Made by a program: the position numbers and the translations under genes. Below, in pieces: positions 46,813 to 55,193 of a stretch of 64,000 nucleotides of DNA (positions are counted from its first letter, which is position 1; every line of letters begins with the position of its first letter). Origin of the DNA: Aquirufa nivalisilvae (lineage in GTDB: Bacteria; Bacteroidota; Bacteroidia; Cytophagales; Spirosomataceae). Under the pieces are notes generated by a model. That model was given only the letters and a program-made list of their open reading frames with translations. It searched no databases and was not told the origin of the DNA. The stretch is from positions 62,001 to 126,000 of the forward strand of contig NZ_SEWX01000008.1 in NCBI RefSeq assembly GCF_004307455.1. The letters run 5' to 3'.

Positions 46813-47676
46813 TTAAGGAACAATCACCAGAAAATGAGAGGGCAATACTTGAAATTCAAACTTTTCTGAAACGATTAATTCTCCGTCGATTTGAGCTTTC
46901 AATTCCCGATCTGCCTGTATCGTGATTTGCTTGGCTTGCTGAAAATGCAAGAATGAAATATGCTCATGCTTACCTTGCTGGATCTTAGGCAGATACCAAA
47001 TCCGTTTAAATATCGACAAAGGTTCACAAAGTAAAACATCCAATTGATTATCCCAGATGGATGCATGGGGCACAAAATGAAAGCCTCCTCCAGCTCTGGA
47101 AGAATTAAACACCATGCATAAAAAAACTTGACACTCAATCCATTCCGTTTCTAAACATATTCGGATTCGGAAAGATTTAAAAAGAAATAATTGAGGAATA
47201 GCTGCCAAAAAATAACCGATTAACCCTCCAATGGCACGAATGGCATTCATGGACTTCAACACCTCTCCTTCTAAACCCATGCCCACTCCATTTAGAAACA
47301 ATTGGCCATTACACATTCCTGCATCGACAGCTTGGTTTTTCGCTCTCAAAATAGTTTCTAAATGTTCCTGACGAGTTACATTGCCATATAATTTCCAATA
47401 AAAATCATTTCCTGTTCCTCCTTTAAAAAAGGCAATAGGAATTTGACAGTTCGGATAGGCATTAGCAAAGAAATTGTAGGTCCCGTCTCCTCCCAATACC
47501 CATACTTGGCTAAAAGCTTGTAAGCTGCTTGGCCAATCCTTAAAAAACATGGTCAGTGTTAAAGCACCTTTAGCATATAGTTTAGTTTGCTCTTCTACCC
47601 AATGGGCATAAAGCTTTGTTCTTTTAGAACAAAATGGATTTATCAAGAATGCGATATGTTGAATCTCCAAACCCAA
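46813..47676 (-). CDS. diacylglycerol kinase-like lipid kinase (YegS/BmrU family)
   Basis: 287 residues, normal for the family. The N-terminal catalytic domain has FLINPFCSKR and the nucleotide-binding GGDGTYNFFANA near 77-88, followed by GGTGNDFYWKL near 105-115. The C-terminal beta sandwich ends with EKFEFQVLPSHFLVIVP. It phosphorylates a membrane lipid such as diacylglycerol or a sphingoid base; which one is open. It starts 3 nt after the CBS protein gene. Confidence 0.88.
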   Translation of the reverse strand: MGLEIQHIAFLINPFCSKRTKLYAHWVEEQTKLYAKGALTLTMFFKDWPSSLQAFSQVWVLGGDGTYNFFANAYPNCQIPIAFFKGGTGNDFYWKLYGNVTRQEHLETILRAKNQAVDAGMCNGQLFLNGVGMGLEGEVLKSMNAIRAIGGLIGYFLAAIPQLFLFKSFRIRICLETEWIECQVFLCMVFNSSRAGGGFHFVPHASIWDNQLDVLLCEPLSIFKRIWYLPKIQQGKHEHISFLHFQQAKQITIQADRELKAQIDGELIVSEKFEFQVLPSHFLVIVP

Positions 47677-47679
47677 GTC

Positions 47680-48108
47680 TTACATCTGAATGTAATTTTT
47701 CAGATGCTCTATCGTATCCAAATGATCCTGAATAGTAGCTGTAATTAAATCATTGACAGAAATGATTCCTACAAAATGACCATTTTCTAACACAGGCAAA
47801 TACCGAATGTTTTTTTCCGACACGATAATCATACACATTTCCAAGGTAGTTTCTCGATTGATATGAGGCAAATCGGTTGACATAATTTCCTTGACAGAGG
47901 CGTCAATGGAACTTTTACCTAAAAGGATAACCTTCCGAGCGTAATCCCTTTCTGTCATAATCCCCAAATACTGGTTTCCTTCCATCACAACCACTGAACC
48001 AATGTTTTGGTCTTGCATTATTTTTAATGCCTCAATCACATGTGTGTCAGGTCCTACAGTAATGGTATCCCTCTTTCTTTGCGATAAAATGTCATTAACT
48101 TTTTTCAT
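47680..48108 (-). CDS. CBS-domain pair protein
   Basis: 142-residue stand-alone protein with two CBS domains, residues about 7-63 and 72-128. The recurring motifs are IGSVVVMEGNQYLGIMTERDYARKV and RYLPVLENGHFVGIISVNDLI, typical of adenosine-nucleotide-binding CBS pairs. No other domain. The family senses AMP/ATP or S-adenosyl compounds and regulates partners. It is the first gene of the CBS, lipid kinase, ArsC-like set. Confidence 0.92.
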   Translation of the reverse strand: MKKVNDILSQRKRDTITVGPDTHVIEALKIMQDQNIGSVVVMEGNQYLGIMTERDYARKVILLGKSSIDASVKEIMSTDLPHINRETTLEMCMIIVSEKNIRYLPVLENGHFVGIISVNDLITATIQDHLDTIEHLKNYIQM

Positions 48109-48144
48109 AGCTTTAATTTTGTGTTGGAATAATTCAAGTTAAAA

Positions 48145-48152
48145 CAAAAATA
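48145..48152 (-). promoter_or_regulatory. candidate -7 box for the CBS gene
   Basis: Minus-strand TATTTTTG, 37 nt before the CBS start. TTC rather than TTG lies 18 nt upstream of it, so the match is partial. Confidence 0.33.
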
Positions 48153-48176
48153 TTACAAACAAAAAGCTTTGAACAT

Positions 48177-48201
48177 AAAAAAAGAGGCCGAAGCCTCTTT
48201 T
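48177..48201 (-). terminator. UUCG-loop terminator after the dioxygenase gene
   Basis: Minus-strand AGAGGC-TTCG-GCCTCT with a T-run of seven; the C(UUCG)G loop is exceptionally stable. 17 nt past the stop of the intradiol dioxygenase. Confidence 0.88.
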
Positions 48202-48217
48202 CATTCAGTGAACCACA

Positions 48218-48952
48218 TTAAACGGCTATAAAAATCGTATGGTTCAGATCATATCCACCTGATGCATTGGCGGTTACACTAGCTAATTCATTCGACAAAG
48301 AGTCCTTAATAATGGAATCAGTTGTGTTTTTTGTGGAGTTTTGACCATGTGCCTTATATAAATCCGTATTGTAAACAGCAGTATTGATATCCTCAGGAAA
48401 AGCAATTTGTGTTGTCAATTTCAATACGTTATTCACATAAATTTGAGCGTGAACGTGAGTCACACGACCTTGGTACCAACCTGGATAGATCGTAGTGAAT
48501 TTAGCTATCCCATTCGCATCCGTTGTAGCTATTCCTCGACAAAATGTTTTGGCAGTATTATCTTGGGTACCTAGATAACCTGTATTCGTATAGCCAGAAT
48601 AGTAACCATCCTTATCACAATGCCAAACATCCACGCGGGCATAGGGCAATAAAGCACAATTAGCACTCACATTTTTAACAGCAATAACCATATTCAAAGG
48701 TAATCCAGTCTTCCCTTCCGTAATATCCGCATGTGTAATGGAAGCATCTCGCTTATTGTACAATGGATAAGGACCATCCGTTTCGGTGTCCCCTACTTTA
48801 CAAGTGCTCGATGAACTACTAGAAGAAGAACTGCTACTGGAACTTGAGCTACTTGATGGGCTAAGCGTTTCATCTGATTTACATGCTACCATGGCAACTT
48901 GCCCCATCAATACGGAAGCACCTGCTTTTAATAAAAAATCTTTCCTTTTCAA
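48218..48952 (-). CDS. intradiol ring-cleavage dioxygenase-like lipoprotein
   Basis: 244 residues. The N-terminus looks like a lipoprotein signal (MVAC, cysteine 24) with a KRKDF start. Residues 33 to 49 are 17 consecutive serines encoded by all six serine codons, a linker. From about residue 58 the catechol-dioxygenase-like domain has DGPYPLYNKRD, VDVWHCDKDGYYSGY and WYQGRVTHVHAQI; tyrosines in the first and third motifs and the HxH supply the ferric ligands. Secreted members act on aromatic compounds or sugar lactone-like substrates; here the substrate is unknown. It is divergent from the SDR gene. Confidence 0.87.
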   Translation of the reverse strand: MKRKDFLLKAGASVLMGQVAMVACKSDETLSPSSSSSSSSSSSSSSSSSTCKVGDTETDGPYPLYNKRDASITHADITEGKTGLPLNMVIAVKNVSANCALLPYARVDVWHCDKDGYYSGYTNTGYLGTQDNTAKTFCRGIATTDANGIAKFTTIYPGWYQGRVTHVHAQIYVNNVLKLTTQIAFPEDINTAVYNTDLYKAHGQNSTKNTTDSIIKDSLSNELASVTANASGGYDLNHTIFIAV

Positions 48953-49115
48953 TGTATTATCAATTTAGGGTGTGTAGAACTACAAGTCAAATTACTCAAT
49001 AGACACCTAGATTATTGGCAACAATCGGTCAATATGGAAAACAAAAAGTCGAAATCTATCATTTTGTCGATATCCATATCAGCTCAAATCCTTATCTTAG
49101 AAAAAAAATAGAAAC

Positions 49116-49832
49116 ATGTCACAAAAACCTCCCGTAGCTATCATAACTGGGGCTTCCAAAGGAATAGGAAAAGCTCTGGCCTTATTATTAGCTGAACATA
49201 ATTTCCAATTAAGTCTTATTGCTCGAAGTAAGGGAGAATTAAAAGACTTATCAGAGGCTATTGCCGAGATTGGACATCGCCCCTTATATTTTGTAGGTGA
49301 TGTAGCCGATGAAAGCTTTGTGAATTATGCTGTAGAAAAAACAGCACACACTTTTCAAGGAATTGATTTCCTGATTAACAACGCAGGATCAGGTGTTTTT
49401 GGGCCTACAGAAAGTTATACCGTTGAAAATTGGGATCAAATATATAATACAAATGTCAAGGGTACATTTCTTTTCTCGAAAGCTGTTTTGGCTACCATGA
49501 AAACGGCTAAAAAAGGTCATATTATTTCCATTGCGTCCGATGTTGCCAAACGAGTATTTGATGGAGGCTCCTTGTATTGTTCCTCCAAATATGCTCAGCA
49601 TGCATTTACAGAAGCGCTTCGAAAAGAAGTTAGAAAAGATGGAATAAAAGTTTCTACCGTATATTCTGGCTTAGTAGATACCATGTTTCATCCAGAACCA
49701 CAAGGCGATTCTAGCCATCATGCCTGGTTGACTTGTGAAAATATGGCTGATAGTATTTATTTTATCATGAATCAACCACCACATGTTGTAATCGATGAGT
49801 TAATGGTTCACCCTTTGTCGCAAGAATATTAA
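49116..49832 (+). CDS. SDR-family short-chain dehydrogenase
   Basis: 238 residues, cytosolic, complete. NAD(P) motif TGASKGIGKALALLLAEH near 10-27, NNAGSG, and the catalytic S in SIASDVAKRVFDGGSLYCSSK with Y and K spaced as SYK (Y155-like). Family members reduce 3-ketoacyl or sugar carbonyls. The C-terminal PPHVVIDELMVHP is common in FabG-like ketoreductases. It lies 78 nt before the sucrose-type transporter, which has its own promoter candidate. Confidence 0.87.
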   Translation: MSQKPPVAIITGASKGIGKALALLLAEHNFQLSLIARSKGELKDLSEAIAEIGHRPLYFVGDVADESFVNYAVEKTAHTFQGIDFLINNAGSGVFGPTESYTVENWDQIYNTNVKGTFLFSKAVLATMKTAKKGHIISIASDVAKRVFDGGSLYCSSKYAQHAFTEALRKEVRKDGIKVSTVYSGLVDTMFHPEPQGDSSHHAWLTCENMADSIYFIMNQPPHVVIDELMVHPLSQEY

Positions 49833-49889
49833 AATTTATTCAATTATTTCCTCAAAAAAGCAGGTTTTATAAATGGTATTATTTATATT

Positions 49890-49897
49890 TATTTTTG
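49890..49897 (+). promoter_or_regulatory. candidate -7 box for the sucrose module
   Basis: TATTTTTG, perfect TAnnTTTG, 13 nt before the ATG of the MFS gene; TTT instead of TTG about 21 nt upstream. The short distance to the ATG weakens the call. Confidence 0.42.
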
Positions 49898-49910
49898 CAA
49901 TAAATACATT

Positions 49911-51227
49911 ATGCCCCTAATAAAACCTACTTTAAGCTTCCAGCAGATCATTAATATGAATGTTGGATTCTTTGGAATTCAATACAGTTTTGGATTACAA
50001 CAAACGGCCGTTGGGCCACTTTACAGCTTTTTAGGAGCACATGAAGGTGACCTTCCTCTCTTGTTTCTAGCTGGACCGGTTACTGGTTTACTCATTCAAC
50101 CCATCATTGGTGCCTTGAGTGATAAAACCTGGCATCCAAAATATGGCCGAAGAAAACCATTCTTTTTAATTGGCGCTATTGCATGCAGCCTTTGTTTATT
50201 TGCCTTTCCATTTAGTCGAAGTTTATGGATGGCTGCTGGATTATTGTGGATATTAGATGCCGCCAATAATACGGCCATGGAGCCGTATCGGGCATTTATT
50301 GCAGATAAATTACCGAGTGAGCAATTGGCTACGGGTTTCCTTACTCAGAGTTTTTTCACAGGTTTGGGAATTACCTTAGCTAACGTTTCCTTGTTTATTT
50401 TTCAAAGTTTCATCAAAGGCCAAAGTGAAGTTGGGATCCCTTATTGGGTATATGGTTCATTTTTTGTAGGAAGCTTTTGTTCTATTACTTCTGTATTATG
50501 GTCAGTTGTAAAAACTCCAGAGATTCCTCCTTCCGACGAAGAGTTAATTCACATGCGTGCTCAAAAACGTAATTTCTTGGATCCTTTTTTTGAAATATTT
50601 GAGGCTATTGGTGATATGCCACGTGTCATGTGGCAACTAGCGTTAGTTTATTTATTCCAATGGTATGCTTTATTCATTTATTGGCAATATGTACCCTTGA
50701 GCATTGCTCGTTCCGTATGGAATACAAGTTCCGAAGAAAATATCCAGCTGTATGAAGAAGCTGCAGCATGGACAGGCTTGGTTAATGGCTTTTATAATGT
50801 CATCACCTTTTTATCTGCTTTTTTCTTAGTGGGTCTGGCCAAAAAATTTGGACCAAAATGGGTGCATATTGTTTGCCTTTTAGCTGCTACGATATCCTTA
50901 CTTATTTTACCCACCATTCATGATAAGTATTTATTGTTTGCTCCTATGATAGGTTTTGGTGTGGCTTGGGCCAGCATGATGGGAGTCCCTTACTTGTTAG
51001 TAGTAGAAAGTTTACCCAAAGAACGTTATGGGGTTTACATGGGCATCATCAACATGATGATTGTCATCCCAATGATCGTTCAAACATTAAGTTTTGGGGC
51101 TATCTTTAAAAACATATTGGGTTCCGACCCAAGGAATGCCATTTCCTTTGCGGGGGCATTGTTGGCTGTAGCCGCTATTGCCACAGCATTTATACCTACT
51201 AATGAATCTAAAATACCCCAATCATGA
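49911..51227 (+). CDS. MFS transporter, SUT/SLC45-like probable sucrose permease
   Basis: 438 residues, 12 helices. After helix 2 comes SDKTWHPKYGRRKPF, the signature loop of the sucrose/maltose-proton symporter group (RxGRRRPF in SUT/SLC45). It is therefore likely to import sucrose or a related disaccharide. Its stop overlaps the fructokinase start in an ATGA arrangement. Direct substrate evidence is only the company of a fructokinase and amylosucrase. Confidence 0.9.
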   Translation: MPLIKPTLSFQQIINMNVGFFGIQYSFGLQQTAVGPLYSFLGAHEGDLPLLFLAGPVTGLLIQPIIGALSDKTWHPKYGRRKPFFLIGAIACSLCLFAFPFSRSLWMAAGLLWILDAANNTAMEPYRAFIADKLPSEQLATGFLTQSFFTGLGITLANVSLFIFQSFIKGQSEVGIPYWVYGSFFVGSFCSITSVLWSVVKTPEIPPSDEELIHMRAQKRNFLDPFFEIFEAIGDMPRVMWQLALVYLFQWYALFIYWQYVPLSIARSVWNTSSEENIQLYEEAAAWTGLVNGFYNVITFLSAFFLVGLAKKFGPKWVHIVCLLAATISLLILPTIHDKYLLFAPMIGFGVAWASMMGVPYLLVVESLPKERYGVYMGIINMMIVIPMIVQTLSFGAIFKNILGSDPRNAISFAGALLAVAAIATAFIPTNESKIPQS

Positions 51228-52174
51228 GTGTACTTTGTATCGGAGAAGCCCTGATAGATATGATATGTACCGATAAAGGATCTACCTTATCGGCTGGTGA
51301 AAATTTTCTAAAAAAACCGGGTGGTGCACCAACCAACGTGGCTGCTGCTATTGCAGCATTGGGTGGTGAAGTCTACCTCATTGCCAAAGTAGGAAATGAT
51401 CCATTTGGTAAACAACTACAAGAAGTCATGGATAGCTTTGGTGTGAATATCCAACACATTCATTTAGACAAGAACTATTTTACAACCTTCGCTTTTGTAT
51501 CCTTAATGTTGGATGGAGAGCGGGATTTTGTATTCAATCGAGGAGCAGATGCCCAATTAAACATCGAAGAAATTAAGTTGATTGATTTAAGTCAGCAACA
51601 TATCATACACTTTGGATCGGCTACTGCTTTTTTAGAAGGAGAACTGAAAGAGGCCTATTATTATTTATTGAAAGAAGCTAAAGCAATGGGTAAGATTATC
51701 AGTTTTGACCCAAATTATAGGCATCTATTGTTTGGCGATAAACAGGATAGCTTCATAGAACAGTCGTTATTATTTCTTCAGCAGGCCGACTTCGTCAAAC
51801 TGAGTGACGAAGAAGCCATGTTGATAACGCGCACTCCTACATTAACTGAAGCTACAGAAAAACTACTCCAAATATGCTCTGGAATATTCGCAATTACCTT
51901 AGGCAAAGAAGGAACGCTGTTGGGTTTGGCTGGTAAAACAATAACTATTTCTAGTATACCGATCCAGCCAACAGATACTACCGGTGCTGGAGATGCATTT
52001 GTAGGTGCAGTGCTGTATCAATTAGATCAATATCCTTCCAAAGACCTGATTCAATTGAGTACAGATGAATGGACTAAAATCATTCAAAATGCCAATAAAG
52101 CAGGGGCTCGTACCTGTGAATACATGGGAGCAATGGAGGCTTTCCGTCATTTAAATTCAGCTATTTTTAACTAA
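51224..52174 (+). CDS. PfkB-family carbohydrate kinase, probable fructokinase
   Basis: 316 residues. PfkB signatures are FLKKPGGAPTNVAAAIAALGG (about 28-48) and DTTGAGDAFVGAVLYQL (about 247-263), the latter with the catalytic base aspartate. Substrate contacts near the N-terminus (GEALIDMI) match bacterial fructokinases. It would phosphorylate the fructose released by the next gene product. Coupled by a 4 nt overlap to the transporter and 6 nt before amylosucrase. Confidence 0.9.
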   Translation: MSVLCIGEALIDMICTDKGSTLSAGENFLKKPGGAPTNVAAAIAALGGEVYLIAKVGNDPFGKQLQEVMDSFGVNIQHIHLDKNYFTTFAFVSLMLDGERDFVFNRGADAQLNIEEIKLIDLSQQHIIHFGSATAFLEGELKEAYYYLLKEAKAMGKIISFDPNYRHLLFGDKQDSFIEQSLLFLQQADFVKLSDEEAMLITRTPTLTEATEKLLQICSGIFAITLGKEGTLLGLAGKTITISSIPIQPTDTTGAGDAFVGAVLYQLDQYPSKDLIQLSTDEWTKIIQNANKAGARTCEYMGAMEAFRHLNSAIFN

Positions 52175-52180
52175 GTAAAC

Positions 52181-54112
52181 GTGTACAATCCTACATTACA
52201 ACCTTTCATAGATTCCATAAGTCAGTCGAAAAAATTAAGTAAATCGACGCAAGATCAATATTTCCTACATCGATTGATCGCCAATATAGATGATATACAT
52301 GTCTTGTTTGCAGGCATTTATGGCCATTTACCTCAAGCAAAAGACATGTTTGGACAATTGATCCAAGTCCTATTTCAAGCCCATCTACAAAGAAGCCAGG
52401 CATTAAAAAATAGAGATGAGGTCAAAGAGAAAAAAGGAAAATGGTTTTTGAGTAATGAATTGACCGGCATGAGCCTCTATGTGGATCGATTTGCTGGGAA
52501 TTTAGAAGGTTTAGAAAGTAAATTACCCTATTTAGAAGACTTAGGAGTCAACTTACTGCATTTGATGCCGCTGTTTAAAAGCCCTGAAGGTGAAAGTGAT
52601 GGTGGTTATGCCGTAGAAGACTTTCGAGTAATTGAAAATAAACTGGGTACTATTGAGGATTTAAGAAAACTTCAAGCCCATTTATTAGAGAAAGATATGT
52701 ACCTCATGATTGACATTGTACTCAATCATACGTCGCACCACCATGAGTGGGCCAAAAAAGCAAAAGAAGGAAGCAAAGAATTTCAAGACTATTATTACTT
52801 CTACGACGATAGGTTCATTCCAGATCAAATGGAAGAAACGATGCCTGAGATTTTTCCAGAAAGTTCTCCAGGCAGTTTCACCTTTCAAGAATCCGTTCAA
52901 AAATGGGTCATGACGGTTTTTCATCAATATCAATGGGATTTGAATTACAGTAATCCTAAAGTCTTGATAGAAATGCTAGACAACTTACTTTTTTATGGCA
53001 ATTTAGGTGTAGATATTGTTCGTATTGATGCCCCTGCTTTCATTTGGAAACAAATGGGTACTAGCTGCCAAAATCTTCCCGAGGCTCACCAATTATTACA
53101 ATTAATAAAATTATGTACTGAAGTATCCACTCCAGGTATGGCCATTTTAGGTGAAGCCATTGTGGCACCTGCCCAAATCATGGAATACTTTGGAAAAGAC
53201 CGGTATGCCACTCATGAATGCGATTTTGCCTATAATGCAACACACATGGCATTGCAATGGGATGCTTTAGCAACGGGTGATACAAGAATTATGCTAGAGG
53301 CTCAACATGAACTGGCGAAAAAACCATTAGGGAGCTCTTGGATTACCTATACCCGCTGTCATGATGATATTGGCCTTGGATATGACGATTACATGATCGC
53401 GAATGTTGGGTTCACTCCCTATTTACATCGATACTATTTAAAAAACTATTACGGAGGTCTGCAGGAAGATTCCCCAGCATCGGGAGCATTATTTGCGATC
53501 AATCCCAAAACACAAGATGCCCGTATTTCAGGTTCACTAGCTTCCTTGTGTGGCTTAGAAAAAGCTTTAAAAGCTAAAGATTCGAAATGGATTGACGAAT
53601 CCATTCAAAAAATTCTATTGATGGAGGCTCATTGCCTATTTTTAGGTGGAATTCCCATGTTATTTTATGGAGATGAGGCCGCTTATACCAACGACTATTC
53701 TTATCTCCAAGACCCAGGCAAAAGCTATGATAACCGTTGGATGCACCGACCTGTCATTGATTGGGAAAAAAATAAACGTGTTAAGAAAAAAGGAACGGAA
53801 GAAAATAAGGTCTATGCATCCTTGAAGGAATTAATCTCCTTGCGTAAAAAGCTGAAGGTAGTTGCCGATTTAAAAAATTTAGAATGGCTTCCTTGCACCA
53901 ACAAATCCATCGTAGGATATGTACGCTATATCGGTAGTGAGCGTGTTTATTTCCTATTCAATTTCTCCTCTTTGGAACAAACAATCCCTGTGCATGCCAT
54001 AGAACCGAACAAGCAAAATAAAAACTGCCTTTGGTCTAAGAAACAAGTTTCACTAGAGAAAGGCAGTTTAAGTTTTCAACCATACCAGTTTTATATCTTG
54101 GCGGATTCTTAG
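52181..54112 (+). CDS. amylosucrase-type GH13 enzyme
   Basis: 643 residues, GTG start at 52181 just 6 nt after the kinase stop. It closely follows Neisseria amylosucrase: VDIVRIDAPAFIWKQMGTSC with the nucleophile D283, ILGEAIV with E325, and TRCHDDIG with D395. The family transfers glucose from sucrose to an alpha-1,4-glucan and releases fructose. There is no signal peptide, so the enzyme is cytosolic and needs the transporter. Sucrose hydrolase or sucrose phosphorylase activity cannot be ruled out from sequence alone. Confidence 0.88.
   Translation: MYNPTLQPFIDSISQSKKLSKSTQDQYFLHRLIANIDDIHVLFAGIYGHLPQAKDMFGQLIQVLFQAHLQRSQALKNRDEVKEKKGKWFLSNELTGMSLYVDRFAGNLEGLESKLPYLEDLGVNLLHLMPLFKSPEGESDGGYAVEDFRVIENKLGTIEDLRKLQAHLLEKDMYLMIDIVLNHTSHHHEWAKKAKEGSKEFQDYYYFYDDRFIPDQMEETMPEIFPESSPGSFTFQESVQKWVMTVFHQYQWDLNYSNPKVLIEMLDNLLFYGNLGVDIVRIDAPAFIWKQMGTSCQNLPEAHQLLQLIKLCTEVSTPGMAILGEAIVAPAQIMEYFGKDRYATHECDFAYNATHMALQWDALATGDTRIMLEAQHELAKKPLGSSWITYTRCHDDIGLGYDDYMIANVGFTPYLHRYYLKNYYGGLQEDSPASGALFAINPKTQDARISGSLASLCGLEKALKAKDSKWIDESIQKILLMEAHCLFLGGIPMLFYGDEAAYTNDYSYLQDPGKSYDNRWMHRPVIDWEKNKRVKKKGTEENKVYASLKELISLRKKLKVVADLKNLEWLPCTNKSIVGYVRYIGSERVYFLFNFSSLEQTIPVHAIEPNKQNKNCLWSKKQVSLEKGSLSFQPYQFYILADS
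54015..54069 (-). terminator. terminator of the convergent isomerase gene, inside the amylosucrase 3' end
   Basis: AAACTGCCTTT (54022-54032) and AAAGGCAGTTT (54059-54069) form an 11 bp perfect stem around a 26 nt spacer. On the minus strand it is followed by TTTTTATTTTG. It begins 60 nt past the isomerase stop but lies in amylosucrase codons. Confidence 0.5.
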
Positions 54113-54128
54113 GGGATTTTTAGGTATT

Positions 54129-55019
54129 TTATAAAATTTTGTCCAAAGCACCTTTGCCTAAACGGATGCTTTCAAATGCATCTTTAGGCATATCATGCTC
54201 TAGGAAGTAATGTTGTAAGCCTCCGATGGATGCTGCCTTGAAGATAGGTTCGTAATTCACGATACCTTGACCTACAGGTACTATATTTTTGAAATCTGTA
54301 TCAAAGTCTTTGATATGGCAAAGAGGGAAACGACCTGGTTGTTTTTTGAATAACTCAACTATATTCTCTCCTGCTTTAGTAGCCCAGCCCAAATCCAATT
54401 CAAATTTCATTAAGTCAGAAGAAATTTGACTTGAAAAAACATCAAATGCCCGCTGTCCATCAACAACTTTAAACTCGGCATCGTGGTTATGGTAACAAAA
54501 CGTAAGTCCTGCTTTCTTAGCTAATTCTGCCGATTTGCCTAAGGTATCTACCGCCTCAGAAACTTCTGATTTCGATTCAATTGGGATGTTAGCACAAACT
54601 AAATATTTAATTCCAGCCTCAGCTACATTATCAACAATTTGGCTAGCATCAGTTTTCAATGTTAAAAACTTAGGCATTTTGCTAGCATCAAAACCCGGGC
54701 GAGGTTTCAATGGTGCTCCCATAACGTGATGAGAAACCCAGTTCAATCCCAAGTTATTGGTCAAAGATTTGAATTCTTTTCCTGTATAACCATAAAACAT
54801 AGGCTTGAAACTAAAAGCAGACTCAAGCTCTTTAATTCCCAAATCAGCTACTTTCTTCAGATTTCCAGGTACGTCCTGATCAATGATGTTAAACAAGGTA
54901 AACAATTGAAGCCCCAAGGGTTTAGTTGTCAACATACTTTCCCAAGTAGCAGTTCTGGATAAAAATATAGATGAAGCTAACAAGGAACTTGATTGCTGAA
55001 TAAACTGTCTTCTTTTCAT
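54129..55019 (-). CDS. exported sugar phosphate isomerase/epimerase-like TIM barrel
   Basis: 296 residues. The N-terminus MKRRQFIQQSSSLLASSIF looks like an export signal of the KRRxFI (Tat-like) type common in Bacteroidota. The barrel has GLQLFTLF, WVSHHVMG, FCYHNHDAEF, FELDLGWATKAG, HIKDFD and YFLEHDMP, giving the usual Glu/Asp/His metal site. Being exported, it cannot act on sugar phosphates; it more likely works on free sugars or keto-glycosides. Divergent from a Gfo/Idh gene across 174 bp. Confidence 0.85.
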   Translation of the reverse strand: MKRRQFIQQSSSLLASSIFLSRTATWESMLTTKPLGLQLFTLFNIIDQDVPGNLKKVADLGIKELESAFSFKPMFYGYTGKEFKSLTNNLGLNWVSHHVMGAPLKPRPGFDASKMPKFLTLKTDASQIVDNVAEAGIKYLVCANIPIESKSEVSEAVDTLGKSAELAKKAGLTFCYHNHDAEFKVVDGQRAFDVFSSQISSDLMKFELDLGWATKAGENIVELFKKQPGRFPLCHIKDFDTDFKNIVPVGQGIVNYEPIFKAASIGGLQHYFLEHDMPKDAFESIRLGKGALDKIL

Positions 55020-55059
55020 GATTTTCGGGTTTTATTGGCACAAGTATAATGTATTGTTT

Positions 55060-55070
55060 TGATACAATAA
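55060..55070. promoter_or_regulatory. TGATACAATAA motif upstream of the exported TIM-barrel gene
   Basis: Identical 11 bp word to that before the PQQ dehydrogenase (45590-45600); here it overlaps an inverted repeat ATTGTTTTGATACAAT. Possible shared regulator site, weak. Confidence 0.22.
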
Positions 55071-55193
55071 AATTTATTTCACAAGAATTTGCGATATGAG
55101 CTCAGAAAGAACGTTTGAAAGGAGAAAACCCGATAGCCCCTTTCTATTTATCCCCCTTTCTTTTTAATTTCACTACTCAAATTAAGAAAACCA

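Noticed and set aside
48786-48968. Forward frame with leucine/glutamate repeats
   Set aside because: It is the antisense of the serine linker of the dioxygenase.
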